DNA of 64,000 bases from CALAZP01 sp964410725 (GCA_964410725.1 CAYPID010000008.1:1-64000), one strand, 5' to 3'. Positions 53,293 through 62,830 are shown, numbered from the stretch's first letter. Program-made: numbers and translations. Notes: generated by a model not told the origin, from the letters alone.

Positions 53293-54090
53293 ATGTTTAG
53301 GATTACAGATGTAGTAAAGCATTTATTGGTAATCAACATTCTTATGTTTGTTGCTAGCCTTATTTTAGGTGATGTGGATATGTTGGCCCTTCACTATCCA
53401 GGTTCGGATAAGTTTCAACCTTACCAGATAGCTACGCATTTTTTCATGCATGCTGGATTAGCACATATTTTTTTCAATATGTTTGCTTTAGTGATGTTTG
53501 GATCAGCGTTAGAAGTATTGTGGGGCCCTCAGAAATTTTTATTTTTCTATTTCATCTCTGCTTTCGGTGCTGCTGCATTGCACATGGTGTACAGTTATTA
53601 CGATATAGTACAGTTGCAAGATTTATTGAATGCTTTCGAGGCAAGTCCAACATATGATACTTTTTGGGCCTTTTTTAACGAGACTAATTTGGTAGGTCTA
53701 AAAGGGAATCAACCTATAATGGACTCTATGAGCAGGAGTGTAAGGTTGGGAGATGTAGAAACGATTAAGAATACCATTGACATAATGAATGACCACATAA
53801 TTCGCACAAAGGATATTCCTGTGGTCGGTGCTTCAGGGGCAATTTATGGATTGTTACTGGGATTTGGAATGGCTTTTCCCAATGCAGAGCTTATGCTCAT
53901 CTTCCTTCCCATACCGATTAAGGCAAAGTACTTTATTCCAGTTTTAATGGTAGCGGAATTAATCTTAGGGGTGAACCAATTTTCTTGGGATAATATTGCT
54001 CATTTTGCTCATTTAGGTGGTGCTCTCTCGGGTTTCCTGCTGATTATGTACTGGCGCAAATTCGGGTCGAGGTTTGACAACTATGGCTAG
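53293..54090 (+). CDS. Rhomboid family intramembrane serine protease (first of two)
   Basis: 265 residues. Six or so spans; catalytic S181 in GASGAIYG and H237 in NIAHFAHLGG, with H58 and N62 (HIFFNMF) forming the oxyanion-hole side. An unusual soluble insert of about 75 residues (about 103-175) separates the early spans from the serine motif, with a helical MDSMSRSVRLGDVETIKNTIDIM stretch. Rhomboids cut membrane proteins within the bilayer. It lies between mutL (20 bases) and a second rhomboid (20 bases). Confidence 0.92.
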   Translation: MFRITDVVKHLLVINILMFVASLILGDVDMLALHYPGSDKFQPYQIATHFFMHAGLAHIFFNMFALVMFGSALEVLWGPQKFLFFYFISAFGAAALHMVYSYYDIVQLQDLLNAFEASPTYDTFWAFFNETNLVGLKGNQPIMDSMSRSVRLGDVETIKNTIDIMNDHIIRTKDIPVVGASGAIYGLLLGFGMAFPNAELMLIFLPIPIKAKYFIPVLMVAELILGVNQFSWDNIAHFAHLGGALSGFLLIMYWRKFGSRFDNYG

Positions 54091-54110
54091 TAAAACTTGT
54101 TCAACATAAT

Positions 54111-55025
54111 ATGTTAAAGTCAATTTGGGAAGACGCTAAACGGGAGTTTCAATATGGTAATATGGTTACCAGGCTAATATTAATTAATCTGGCTGTATTT
54201 GTTTTTGTCCACTTAGTCAAGATTACTTTATACATTGCAAATGGGGCAACTCCTTCTGGAGCTTTCCAAGAATTCCTCCACTTTTTTAGTATGTCCTCCA
54301 ACTGGAAGTTTGTCGTAACCCATCCGTGGACCTTAGTAACTAGTATGTTTTTGCACGAGGGCGTGTGGCATATTTTATGGAATATGGTTTTTCTTTATTG
54401 GTTTGGTCGTATCGTAGGAGACTTCTTAGGCAATCGAAGAGTCTTCCCTATTTACTTCTGGGGGGGAATTGCAGGAGTCTTGTTTTTTTTCCTATCTGCT
54501 AATTTGTTACCCTATTCTGGAGGTGTTGAGCGTTTTGCTCTAGGGGCATCAGGTGGAGTAATGGCAATCGTTGTTGCAGCTGGAGTAATAGCTCCTGATT
54601 ATATCATGAGGCTTTTATTTCTAGGAGATATCAAATTGAAATATATAGTTTTTGCTCTCGTTTTTTTGGATTTAATAGGTATTGGAAACGACTTGAATAC
54701 CGGTGGGCATTTTGCTCATTTGGGAGGAGCGTTGATGGGGTGGTTGGTTGTCGCTCAACTTAAAAATGGAACAGATTGGTGTCAACCAATTAATAGTTTG
54801 TTGGCTCGAATCTCTAGCCTATTTGAACGAAAGGCCAAACGTCCTAAAGTCATTTATGCCAATAAAAATAAATCAAAAAATGAAAGGGCTGCATCGAGAT
54901 TTACGGACCATCTCGACCGACAGGAAAAAGTAGATACCATTTTAGATAAAATTAAAAAATCAGGCTATAGCAGTCTCTCGAAAGAAGAAAAAGCGTTTTT
55001 ATTCGAAGCGAGCAAGGAAGACTAA
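54111..55025 (+). CDS. Rhomboid family intramembrane serine protease (second), with DUF6576-like tail
   Basis: 304 residues. Catalytic S147 (GASGGVMA) and H200 (GGHFAHLGG), with H87 and N91 (HILWNM). A cytoplasmic tail of about 85 residues ends KVDTILDKIKKSGYSSLSKEEKAFLFEASK, the DUF6576-like motif often attached to Bacteroidota rhomboids. A basic linker (RKAKRPKVIYANKNKSK) precedes it. Two adjacent active-looking rhomboids of different build suggest distinct substrates. It is 25 bases before the EEP-family gene. Confidence 0.93.
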   Translation: MLKSIWEDAKREFQYGNMVTRLILINLAVFVFVHLVKITLYIANGATPSGAFQEFLHFFSMSSNWKFVVTHPWTLVTSMFLHEGVWHILWNMVFLYWFGRIVGDFLGNRRVFPIYFWGGIAGVLFFFLSANLLPYSGGVERFALGASGGVMAIVVAAGVIAPDYIMRLLFLGDIKLKYIVFALVFLDLIGIGNDLNTGGHFAHLGGALMGWLVVAQLKNGTDWCQPINSLLARISSLFERKAKRPKVIYANKNKSKNERAASRFTDHLDRQEKVDTILDKIKKSGYSSLSKEEKAFLFEASKED

Positions 55026-55050
55026 GTCTCCTGCAGTTTATGAACAAAAA

Positions 55051-56091
55051 GTGCTGAAGGGGTTAAATTGGGGTTTAGTGGTAATTACTTTTATTACCTA
55101 TATCATTCCTTTTGTTCCACCTCAATGGAGTCAGCCTTTGCTTTTCATTGGATTGTTCTATCCTTGGCTCCTCTTATTCAATCTGATTTTCATTTTTTAT
55201 TGGTTGACAGATCGGTCAAGATTTTTTTTGGTGCCTTTACTCACATTGGCTATTGGTTATGGGCCCTTAATTAAAATTTTGGGGCTAAACTTTTCAGGGG
55301 TTCAAGTTGAAACAGAGAGCAACATAATCATTGCTACTTATAACATTCATTACTTTAAAGACTATTATCAAAACAATAAGTTACGCTCGGCAGATGCCTT
55401 AGTCAAAACGATTTCGGAGTTAAAAACCGATGTTTTATGCATTCAAGAGTTTCCAAGAGAGCTGGGAAATCGCGATATAATCTGTAAAAAAATTTTGGCC
55501 AACTCCTCATTTGTTGACTACAATCATTTAGATAATAGCGATTTAGTTATATTTTCGCGCCATCCTATTGAGCCTAAAGGAGGTATGTTGTTTTCCAATA
55601 AGGTTAATGGTTATCAGGTAGTGGATGTTAGGATGCCTAATCGGCAAAAAATTAAAATAGTCAACACCCATTTGGCCTCTAATGAAGTATCTGTAATAGC
55701 TGAAAAAATTGCAGCAGAGCCGGGAATGGAAGAAGAAGAGCGATTAAAAAGTTTCTTTGGGATGCTCAGACATTATGGAAAGGCAGCTGTGACGAGAGTT
55801 CAACAAATGGAAAGGATACTAGATGAAATTGGAAATACCCCCGAAGTAACCATTGTGGCAGGGGATTTTAATGAGGTTCCGCAGTCGTATATTTATCGAC
55901 AAACAGCTAAGAAATTGAAAGACACCTTTGTTGAAGCCGGAAGAGGTCTTGGATTTAGTTATAATGGAAAATGGCCAGGATTGCGGATTGATTATATTTT
56001 TTGTAGTCCACAGGTTGGTGTGGAGTTTTGCAAAATTGAACCTTCTGATTTTTCTGATCATAAAATGATAATAGCAAAATTGACCTTATAA
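55051..56091 (+). CDS. Membrane-anchored endonuclease/exonuclease/phosphatase family protein
   Basis: 346 residues, starting at GTG 55051; the nearby ATG at 55040 is out of frame and stops at once. Three N-terminal membrane spans (about 5-85) precede the EEP domain (about 95-346): IIATYNIHYF (with N), CIQEFP (metal-binding E), VNTHLAS, VAGDFNEVP (catalytic D and N) and SDHKMI (catalytic H). The group acts on nucleic acids, phospholipids or sugar phosphates; substrate cannot be told. The membrane anchor suggests it faces a membrane-linked phosphoester. Upstream of cysS by 3 bases, so likely cotranscribed. Confidence 0.9.
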   Translation: MLKGLNWGLVVITFITYIIPFVPPQWSQPLLFIGLFYPWLLLFNLIFIFYWLTDRSRFFLVPLLTLAIGYGPLIKILGLNFSGVQVETESNIIIATYNIHYFKDYYQNNKLRSADALVKTISELKTDVLCIQEFPRELGNRDIICKKILANSSFVDYNHLDNSDLVIFSRHPIEPKGGMLFSNKVNGYQVVDVRMPNRQKIKIVNTHLASNEVSVIAEKIAAEPGMEEEERLKSFFGMLRHYGKAAVTRVQQMERILDEIGNTPEVTIVAGDFNEVPQSYIYRQTAKKLKDTFVEAGRGLGFSYNGKWPGLRIDYIFCSPQVGVEFCKIEPSDFSDHKMIIAKLTL

Positions 56092-56094
56092 TAG

Positions 56095-57597
56095 ATGGAA
56101 ATGCAACTTTACAATAGTTTAACCAGAAAAAAAGAAACTTTTCAGCCCCTTAAGGAGGGATTTGTGGGCATGTATGTTTGTGGCCCAACTGTTTATAGTG
56201 ATGTTCACTTGGGGAATTGTAGAACCTTTGTAAGTTTCGATATCATCTATCGCTACTTGAAGCACTTGGGCTATCAGGTTAGATATGTCCGAAATATTAC
56301 TGACGTAGGACATTTGGAAGGAGATGCAGATTCAGGCGCAGAAGATAAAATTTCCAAGAAGGCCAGGATAGAAGCTTTGGAGCCGATGGAGGTCGTTCAA
56401 AGGTATGCAGACGGTTTCCATGAAATGATGCGCAAGTTCAATGTATTGCCCCCCAGTATTGAACCCAGGGCTACGGGCCATATAATTGAGCAAATTGAAA
56501 TGGTCAAGCGTATTTTGGATAATGGATATGCCTATGAAGAAAATGGGTCGGTTTATTTTGATACGCAAAAACTAGTCAATGACAATGGTAAATATGGTAT
56601 CTTATCTGGAAGAAAGGTAGAAGAGTTATTCGCAGAAACCAGGGATAATTTAAAAAAGCAAGATGAAAAGCGCCATCCTTCAGATTTTGCCATTTGGGTT
56701 AAAGCAGCTCCCTCTCATTTAATGAGATGGCCATCGCCATGGTCAGAAGGCTACCCTGGATGGCATTTGGAGTGTTCCGCCATGAGTACAAAATATTTGG
56801 GTGAGACCTTCGATATCCACGGTGGGGGGAATGATTTGAAATTTCCACATCACGAGAATGAAATTGCGCAGAATTACGGGGCATGCGGATGTGCCCCTGC
56901 ACAGTATTGGTTGCACGGTAATATGTTATTGATGAACGGCAAAAAGATGTCCAAAAGTGATGGCAATTCCATTTCTCCCGTAGAGCTTTTTTCAGGGAGT
57001 AGCCCTCATGTAAGCAAAGGATATTCACCAATGGTTGTTCGTTTTTTTATGCTTCAGACCCATTATAGAAGCACATTGGATTTAACTGATGAGGCACTCC
57101 TCGCTGCTGAAAAAGGATATAAGCGGCTAATGGATGCACTGGAATCCTTAGAAAAGTTGAAAGGAACCCACCCTGACGGGAAAAGCGGGCTAGATGAAGA
57201 AATTATTAGCCTGATTCAAATGGTAAATAATGAAATGAAAGACGATTTCAATACCCCCAAGGCACTAGCCAGGCTGTTTGAATTAGTCAGCATTATTAAT
57301 AGCCTTAAAGATGGGCATTTACCCTTAGCCGATGTATCTTCCAGCACTTTACAATCATTGAGGGAAACTTTTCAGGTATTCGTATTTGATATATTTGGAT
57401 TACAAGATGAAATGGTCAGTGAAAGTGGGGAAAGTGAAGCCGTAATAAGTGGGCTTATGGATCTTTTAATTGGGATGCGCCAGGACGCACGAGAAAGGAA
57501 GGATTGGGCGACTTCAGATAAAATAAGGGACACTCTAGCAGCACTAAAATTGCAGTTAAAAGATGGGAAAGACGGAACCACGTGGTCTAAACTTTAA
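56095..57597 (+). CDS. cysS: Cysteine--tRNA ligase
   Basis: 500 residues. It charges tRNA(Cys). The zinc site uses C29 (YVCGPTVY), C in HLECSAMS and H in the HGGGNDLKFPHHENE region. The HIGH motif appears as HLGN (VHLGNCRTF), usual for Bacteroidota CysRS, and KMSKS is KKMSKSDGN. A 4-helix anticodon-binding end completes it. ATG at 56095 is followed by another at 56101; both fit. It is tail to tail with the S41 protease gene, sharing TTAA (57594-57597) as both stops. Confidence 0.97.
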   Translation: MEMQLYNSLTRKKETFQPLKEGFVGMYVCGPTVYSDVHLGNCRTFVSFDIIYRYLKHLGYQVRYVRNITDVGHLEGDADSGAEDKISKKARIEALEPMEVVQRYADGFHEMMRKFNVLPPSIEPRATGHIIEQIEMVKRILDNGYAYEENGSVYFDTQKLVNDNGKYGILSGRKVEELFAETRDNLKKQDEKRHPSDFAIWVKAAPSHLMRWPSPWSEGYPGWHLECSAMSTKYLGETFDIHGGGNDLKFPHHENEIAQNYGACGCAPAQYWLHGNMLLMNGKKMSKSDGNSISPVELFSGSSPHVSKGYSPMVVRFFMLQTHYRSTLDLTDEALLAAEKGYKRLMDALESLEKLKGTHPDGKSGLDEEIISLIQMVNNEMKDDFNTPKALARLFELVSIINSLKDGHLPLADVSSSTLQSLRETFQVFVFDIFGLQDEMVSESGESEAVISGLMDLLIGMRQDARERKDWATSDKIRDTLAALKLQLKDGKDGTTWSKL

Positions 57598-59231
57598 TCT
57601 AAGGTATTCAGATAACTTTGATACAATTCGGGATTAGAAAGAACCTCAATAGCTTTGGAGATTTCTCCGTCATTTTTAAGTCCCATTCTTATTCTTCCAT
57701 CTTGGTAGTAGTATCTAGATGCAATTTCCTTTTCTATGATAGGGACGATATATGGTTGGAGTTTTTGTAATTCATCCTTCTGATGCAGGAGTAGCTTATT
57801 TTCCAGGGATTGTAACTCTTCAGTACCTTGAATCCCTTCCTCAGTTGTGGCATTTGATAGTTGTTCAAGGAGTTTTTTGGAGGTAGATTGATATTTAAAA
57901 TTCTTTTTATCCAAAAAACTTAGAAAGTCGTTATAGTCTTGGAAACTAAAGTCATCTACACTAGGTAAGGTGGGGTTTTTGGAAGTGAATGAATTGACGT
58001 ATTCAAAAATTAAATGGCCTTCAATCAAGTATTTAATCAGTGGCAAATCACTTGGGTGGGTTATTTCGATATCTGGATCTACTCCGCCACCATCTAATAC
58101 CAAACGCCCGTTAGTAGTTTTGAAGGGGGCCCTTAAACTATCGGGTAATTTTACCGGTTCGCCATTATTATAGGCTACACTTTGTATACACCGGCCGCTC
58201 GGCACGTAATATTTTGCAGTAGTTAATTTAACCTTGGCATTATATCCAATATCTCGAGTGTTTTGAACCAAACCTTTACCATAGGATGATTGACCAATTA
58301 ATACACCTCTATCGTAGTCTTGTATTACTCCACTAACAATTTCGGAGGCCGACGCGGAATATTTATTAATGATTACTGCCAGTGGAATCGACTGATCAAT
58401 AGGTTCGTTACGGGTATTGAACGTCCGGTCCCAATCTTTCACTTTTCCCTTGGTAGTAACTACCAATTGGTTATTGGGAATAAAAATATTGCAAACGTTA
58501 ATAGCTTCGTTCAGTAATCCGCCACCGTTGTCTCTTAAGTCCAGCACCACCCCCTTAAGGTTTGGGTTTTCCGCTTGCAAATTTTTTAAGGCATTACCTA
58601 CATTAGCTCCTGCTCTTTGAGTAAAAGTTGTTAGGTTAATGTATCCAATATCATTCTTAAGCATTCCAGAAAAGGGTACGTTAGGAGACTCAATTTCTGT
58701 TCTGGTAACCGCTACTTCGAAAGGTTGTCCACTCCCGGGTCTTTGTATCTTTAAATTAACCTTTGTGCCAGGATATCCCCTAAGAATGTTATCTACCTGA
58801 TCTTTATTTTTCCCCCTCACTTCCTGTCCATCAATAGCTAGTATGATGTCGCCTACTTTTAATCCAGCTTTATCGGCTGATAAATCTTTATATATTTCCA
58901 CTAAAGTTATGTATTCGCCAATTTTTCTGTTGTTCGCTCCTATACCATTGGCCTTGCCCTCATTGGCTAACCTATAGCTTTCAATATCCGTTTCGGAAAT
59001 ATAATTGGTGTAAGGATCCAGCGCACTGACCATCGCATCTAATCCTATGCGCATCATTTTACTGGGGTCCAATTCATCGACATAATAAGTGTTTAACTCC
59101 TTATAGAGGTTGGTAAAAATCTCGATGTTTTTCATTAATTCGAAATACTTGCTTGATTGTAATGGAGGGGAAGCACTCCATCCAAGCATAAGAATAGCAA
59201 CTAGAACTAACGGCTTGAGATATTTTTCCAT
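57594..59231 (-). CDS. S41-family C-terminal processing peptidase
   Basis: 545 residues from ATG 59231, directly before the signal peptide (KYLKPLVLVAILMLGWSAS); a longer upstream frame has no signal and is unlikely. A PDZ domain (about 75-165: YITLVEIYKDLSADKAGLKVGDIILAIDGQEV) is followed by the S41 protease core with VLDLRDNGGGLLNEAI, the catalytic serine in YSASASEIVSG and the lysine in SSYGKGLVQ. Acts in the periplasm on C termini of exported proteins. A C-terminal helical extension of about 100 residues is present. Starts 40 bases after the hydrolase gene upstream. Confidence 0.93.
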   Translation of the reverse strand: MEKYLKPLVLVAILMLGWSASPPLQSSKYFELMKNIEIFTNLYKELNTYYVDELDPSKMMRIGLDAMVSALDPYTNYISETDIESYRLANEGKANGIGANNRKIGEYITLVEIYKDLSADKAGLKVGDIILAIDGQEVRGKNKDQVDNILRGYPGTKVNLKIQRPGSGQPFEVAVTRTEIESPNVPFSGMLKNDIGYINLTTFTQRAGANVGNALKNLQAENPNLKGVVLDLRDNGGGLLNEAINVCNIFIPNNQLVVTTKGKVKDWDRTFNTRNEPIDQSIPLAVIINKYSASASEIVSGVIQDYDRGVLIGQSSYGKGLVQNTRDIGYNAKVKLTTAKYYVPSGRCIQSVAYNNGEPVKLPDSLRAPFKTTNGRLVLDGGGVDPDIEITHPSDLPLIKYLIEGHLIFEYVNSFTSKNPTLPSVDDFSFQDYNDFLSFLDKKNFKYQSTSKKLLEQLSNATTEEGIQGTEELQSLENKLLLHQKDELQKLQPYIVPIIEKEIASRYYYQDGRIRMGLKNDGEISKAIEVLSNPELYQSYLNTLD

Positions 59232-59271
59232 TTTATAAGAGCTTGTTTTGAGGAAACAAAAAACACAAAAG

Positions 59272-60030
59272 TTATAGAAAATGCAAGATTTGATTAAGTA
59301 GTTCTGATGGATTTTCAGCATGTAGCCAATGGCCAGCATTTGGAATCGTCTCTATCTGCGTCTTGGGGAAAAGAGCTTTAATCCCCGAAACATCATCTTC
59401 TCGAATATAATTAGAACGACTACCTTTTAGAAAAAGTACTGGTCCGGTATGTGGAAATTGGGCATGAATTTTGTCAATTAATTTCATATAATCTCTATGA
59501 ATAACTGGAAGATTCATTTTCCACTCGAATCCACCTTGCTTATTTCTCGATAGGTTTTTAAGTAAAAAAAGTACAGTTTCTGGTTCTTTAATTTTTTCTA
59601 AAAGCTGTTCTTCAGCTTCTTTTCTATTTCCTAGTGTATCTATGGGCAACCCTTTTAGGGCTTCCAAAATTTCTAAATGTCCTGGTTGGTAGGCACGTGG
59701 AGCAATATCTAATACGATTAATTTGTCTAAATATTCTGGGTAGTCGAAAGCAAATTGCATTGCTACCTTTCCTCCCATTGAATGGCCCATGATATGCGCT
59801 TTAGACAAGTTCATTTGACCCAAAAAATCTGCAAGATCTTTCGCCATGGAGGGTAAATCCATGTCTGGAGTATGCTGAGATTTACCGTGATTTCGTTGGT
59901 CTATTAGGTAAACTTGAAAATGAGCTGAAAGTTGGTTGGCTATGGATTTCCAATTATCCAGTGTTCCAAACAAACCATGAAGTATGATCAAAGGCTTTCC
60001 TTGTCCTTGTGTTTTGAAATTTAGATTCAC
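59272..60030 (-). CDS. Alpha/beta hydrolase (YbfF-like esterase)
   Basis: 252 residues from GTG at 60030, which overlaps the CrtA-like stop as GTGA; the longer frame uses TTG at 60057 and would overlap by 31 bases. Conserved start VNLNFKTQGQGKPLIILHGLFGTLDNW, the oxyanion HGLFG, the nucleophile elbow GHSMGGK (S), and the late H in PNAGHWLHAENP. Matches the YbfF/esterase group that acts on acyl esters. Cytoplasmic. Translation is probably coupled to the CrtA-like gene. Confidence 0.88.
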   Translation of the reverse strand: MNLNFKTQGQGKPLIILHGLFGTLDNWKSIANQLSAHFQVYLIDQRNHGKSQHTPDMDLPSMAKDLADFLGQMNLSKAHIMGHSMGGKVAMQFAFDYPEYLDKLIVLDIAPRAYQPGHLEILEALKGLPIDTLGNRKEAEEQLLEKIKEPETVLFLLKNLSRNKQGGFEWKMNLPVIHRDYMKLIDKIHAQFPHTGPVLFLKGSRSNYIREDDVSGIKALFPKTQIETIPNAGHWLHAENPSELLNQILHFL

Positions 60031-60731
60031 GACAAATTGAGGTTTAAGTTTTTCCAATGTCCCGTTGTTTTATAGGGATGAAAACGAGCAAACAAGTCTT
60101 CTTTATACCAATTTTCCTTTCTGGTTAATTGGACGACTTTGCTGTGAAGGCCACTGTGGTAGGCAAATTCCTCTAATGCCTTAATGTTTTTCCAAATGCT
60201 AAAAGTAGCTTGTTGAATTAATGGAAGTTCACCAACGCCTACGGCAAAAATTTTATTTTGGGATTGTTGGAGCGAATGACTAACAGGGTTAACAAATTGC
60301 CAAAATCGCATAAGCCTTGATGGCCTAATGGTAGCTCGTGTTAAAACTGCTAATGGGCGATCAGCAACTTGGTTGATCGTTTTAGGGAAAGGATTTTTTC
60401 CTTCCCATTTTCCATGAACGCCACAGGTTTGCATGTAAATGGTAAATGCATTAGAGGAGGCACTTACACAGTCTAAAAACCAAGAATTATTTTTAAAAAA
60501 ATGTTCTGCAGCCTCCTCTTTTGGCCATACAGCCAAGAGGGCGTAAACGCCAAAATTGGGAAAATGACTGAAACCAGTTTTGGCACCACTTCCTAGCATC
60601 TTTGCAAAAGTTGCAGTGCCCAGTTGCGGGAGAATTCGACTGGAGAGCCCCATATATTTGAGTGCTTTCCATTTATTCCGAAACCCTTGATATTCGAAAA
60701 GGGTAAGTGTTACAACGTCTGTTTTGGACAT
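60027..60731 (-). CDS. CrtA-like monooxygenase (spheroidene monooxygenase family)
   Basis: 234 residues from ATG 60731. The C-terminal pattern ATFSIWKNIKALEEFAYHSGLHSKVVQLT, then WYKEDLFARFHP and GHWK, is that of CrtA, a heme-containing carotenoid oxygenase; the family also includes DUF3291-type proteins. The N-terminal VVTLTLFEYQGFRNKWKAL fits. Carotenoid genes are not nearby, so a carotenoid substrate is inference. The ATG lies 50 bases before uvrB on the other strand. Translationally coupled to the hydrolase by a GTGA overlap. Confidence 0.75.
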   Translation of the reverse strand: MSKTDVVTLTLFEYQGFRNKWKALKYMGLSSRILPQLGTATFAKMLGSGAKTGFSHFPNFGVYALLAVWPKEEAAEHFFKNNSWFLDCVSASSNAFTIYMQTCGVHGKWEGKNPFPKTINQVADRPLAVLTRATIRPSRLMRFWQFVNPVSHSLQQSQNKIFAVGVGELPLIQQATFSIWKNIKALEEFAYHSGLHSKVVQLTRKENWYKEDLFARFHPYKTTGHWKNLNLNLS

Positions 60732-60780
60732 AGTAATTAAACAGTTCTCAAGGTTAAGTGGTTTAGAAATCAAAAATGCG

Positions 60781-62802
60781 ATGGGGTTTGAGTTAAATAG
60801 TGCTTACCAACCTACGGGTGATCAACCTCAGGCTATCGAGCAGTTGGTAACAGGAATCAAGAAGGGAGAGAAAGGGCAAGTTTTATTGGGAGTCACCGGT
60901 TCTGGTAAAACTTTTACGGCGGCTAATGTTATTGCTCAGTTGAATAGGCCGACGCTAGTGCTAACGCATAATAAGACTCTTACGGCCCAACTTTATGGGG
61001 AGTTCAAGACTTTTTTTCCAGATAATGCTGTTGAGTATTTTGTCTCTTATTACGATTATTACCAGCCGGAGGCTTACATTTCTGCTTCAGATACCTATAT
61101 AGAAAAAGATCTGTCCATCAATGAAGAGGTGGACAAGCTCCGATTGAGGGCTACCTCGAATTTGCTATCCGGAAGGCGCGACATCATTATTGTGGCCTCC
61201 GTATCGTGTATTTATGGTATGGGTAACCCGGAGGATTACAAATCGGGAATCATTAGAGTTAAGGTAGGAGAAGAAATTTCTCGTAATGGATTATTATACA
61301 GGTTGGTGGATGCTTTGTATTCAAGGACGGAATCGGATTTTAGGAGAGCTACTTTCCGGGTTAGAGGCGATACAGTTGATATTAATTTGCCTTACGTGGA
61401 TTATGGTTATCGAATTATATTTTTTGGAGACGAGATTGAGGAAATAGAGCAAATTGATGTAGAAAATGGTAAAAGAATTACCAGGATGGATCACGTAGCT
61501 ATCTTTCCGGCAAATTTATATTTGGCGCCCAAGGATAGAATACACGGAGTTATCCGGCAAATTGAAGACGAATTGTACGCACAGGAGCAGTATTTTATTA
61601 GTGAAGGTAGACTGCTTGAAGCGAAAAGGATAAAGGAGCGGACGACTTTTGATTTAGAAATGATCAAGGAGTTGGGGTATTGTAATGGGGTGGAGAATTA
61701 TTCTCGATTTTTTGATGGGCGCTCACCGGGTATGCGACCTTTTTGTCTTTTGGATTATTTTCCGGAGGATTTCTTATTAATCATTGATGAGAGCCATGTT
61801 ACCATTCCTCAAATCAGAGGGATGTACGGGGGAGACCGTGCCCGCAAGTTGAGTTTGGTTTCTTTTGGGTTCAGGCTGCCTTCCGCCATGGATAATAGGC
61901 CGTTAAATTTTACGGAGTTTGAAACCTTTATGAATCAAGTCGTTTTTGTAAGTGCTACTCCCGGGGATTACGAATTGGAATTTACCGAAGGTTTAATTGT
62001 AGAGCAATTAGTGCGGCCAACAGGATTATTGGATCCTCCAATTGAAGTAAGACCAAGCAAGCATCAAATTGATGATTTATTGGAAGAAATAAGAATTCGA
62101 AATGAGCTTTCTGAACGCACCTTGGTGACAACGCTTACTAAAAGAATGGCGGAGGAGCTTACTAAATATTTAACAAAAATGGGTATTTTGGTTAAATACA
62201 TCCATTCTGAAGTAGATACCATGGATCGAGTTGAAATAATCAGGGCACTCCGATTAGGGGAATTCGATGTTTTGGTGGGTGTCAATTTATTGAGAGAGGG
62301 ATTGGATTTGCCTGAAGTCAGTTTGGTGGCGGTGATTGATGCAGATAAGGAGGGGTTCTTAAGGAACAATCGATCATTAACTCAAACCGCAGGAAGAGCA
62401 GCGAGGAATTCCAATGGGAAAGTAATTTTTTATGCGGATAAGATAACGGACTCTATGCAACATACGATTGATGAGACCAATAGGAGAAGAGATATTCAAA
62501 TAGCATACAATGAAAAGCACGGTATAACGCCCACAACGGTGCACAAGACCAGGGAGGAAATTTTGGAGCAAAAATCGATTTTAGATATTCGAGGGGTCAA
62601 AAAGAAATACGAGGAGCAGGAAACGCAAGGTTTAGCAGCAGATCCTATTGTTGAATATATGAACAAAGAGCAGTTAGAAAAATTGATTGCGGCTACTGAA
62701 GCCAAGATGAAAAAGGCTGCTAAGGAGATGGACTTTATGTCTGCAGCTCAATTTAGGGATGAGGTTTTTGCGTTAAAGAAAAAGGTAGAAAAAATGAGTT
62801 AA
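60781..62802 (+). CDS. uvrB: Excinuclease ABC subunit B
   Basis: 673 residues from ATG 60781, exactly E. coli length; the TTG-started extension to 60724 is not supported. Helicase motif I is GVTGSGKTFTAANVI, with THNKTLTAQLYGEFK (Ia), YYDYYQPEAYIS beta-hairpin, LLIIDESHVTIPQ (II, DESH), VFVSATPGDYE (III), GVNLLREGLDLPEVSLVAV (V) and TQTAGRAARN (VI). The C-terminal UvrC-binding domain (QLEKLIAATEAKMKKAAKEMDFMSAAQFRDE) is present. It damages-verifies and loads UvrC in nucleotide excision repair. Confidence 0.97.
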   Translation: MGFELNSAYQPTGDQPQAIEQLVTGIKKGEKGQVLLGVTGSGKTFTAANVIAQLNRPTLVLTHNKTLTAQLYGEFKTFFPDNAVEYFVSYYDYYQPEAYISASDTYIEKDLSINEEVDKLRLRATSNLLSGRRDIIIVASVSCIYGMGNPEDYKSGIIRVKVGEEISRNGLLYRLVDALYSRTESDFRRATFRVRGDTVDINLPYVDYGYRIIFFGDEIEEIEQIDVENGKRITRMDHVAIFPANLYLAPKDRIHGVIRQIEDELYAQEQYFISEGRLLEAKRIKERTTFDLEMIKELGYCNGVENYSRFFDGRSPGMRPFCLLDYFPEDFLLIIDESHVTIPQIRGMYGGDRARKLSLVSFGFRLPSAMDNRPLNFTEFETFMNQVVFVSATPGDYELEFTEGLIVEQLVRPTGLLDPPIEVRPSKHQIDDLLEEIRIRNELSERTLVTTLTKRMAEELTKYLTKMGILVKYIHSEVDTMDRVEIIRALRLGEFDVLVGVNLLREGLDLPEVSLVAVIDADKEGFLRNNRSLTQTAGRAARNSNGKVIFYADKITDSMQHTIDETNRRRDIQIAYNEKHGITPTTVHKTREEILEQKSILDIRGVKKKYEEQETQGLAADPIVEYMNKEQLEKLIAATEAKMKKAAKEMDFMSAAQFRDEVFALKKKVEKMS

Positions 62803-62830
62803 TTGTTATTTTGGAAATAAAAAGGAAAAA

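Noticed and set aside
56095..57597. CysS HIGH motif reading HLGN
   Set aside because: This is the usual form in Bacteroidota and not a defect.
59232..59339. S41 protease N-terminal extension
   Set aside because: It lies before the signal peptide and overlaps the upstream hydrolase gene.
60724..60780. UvrB extension from TTG 60724
   Set aside because: ATG 60781 gives exactly the E. coli length and the conserved start; the extension overlaps the opposite CrtA-like gene.
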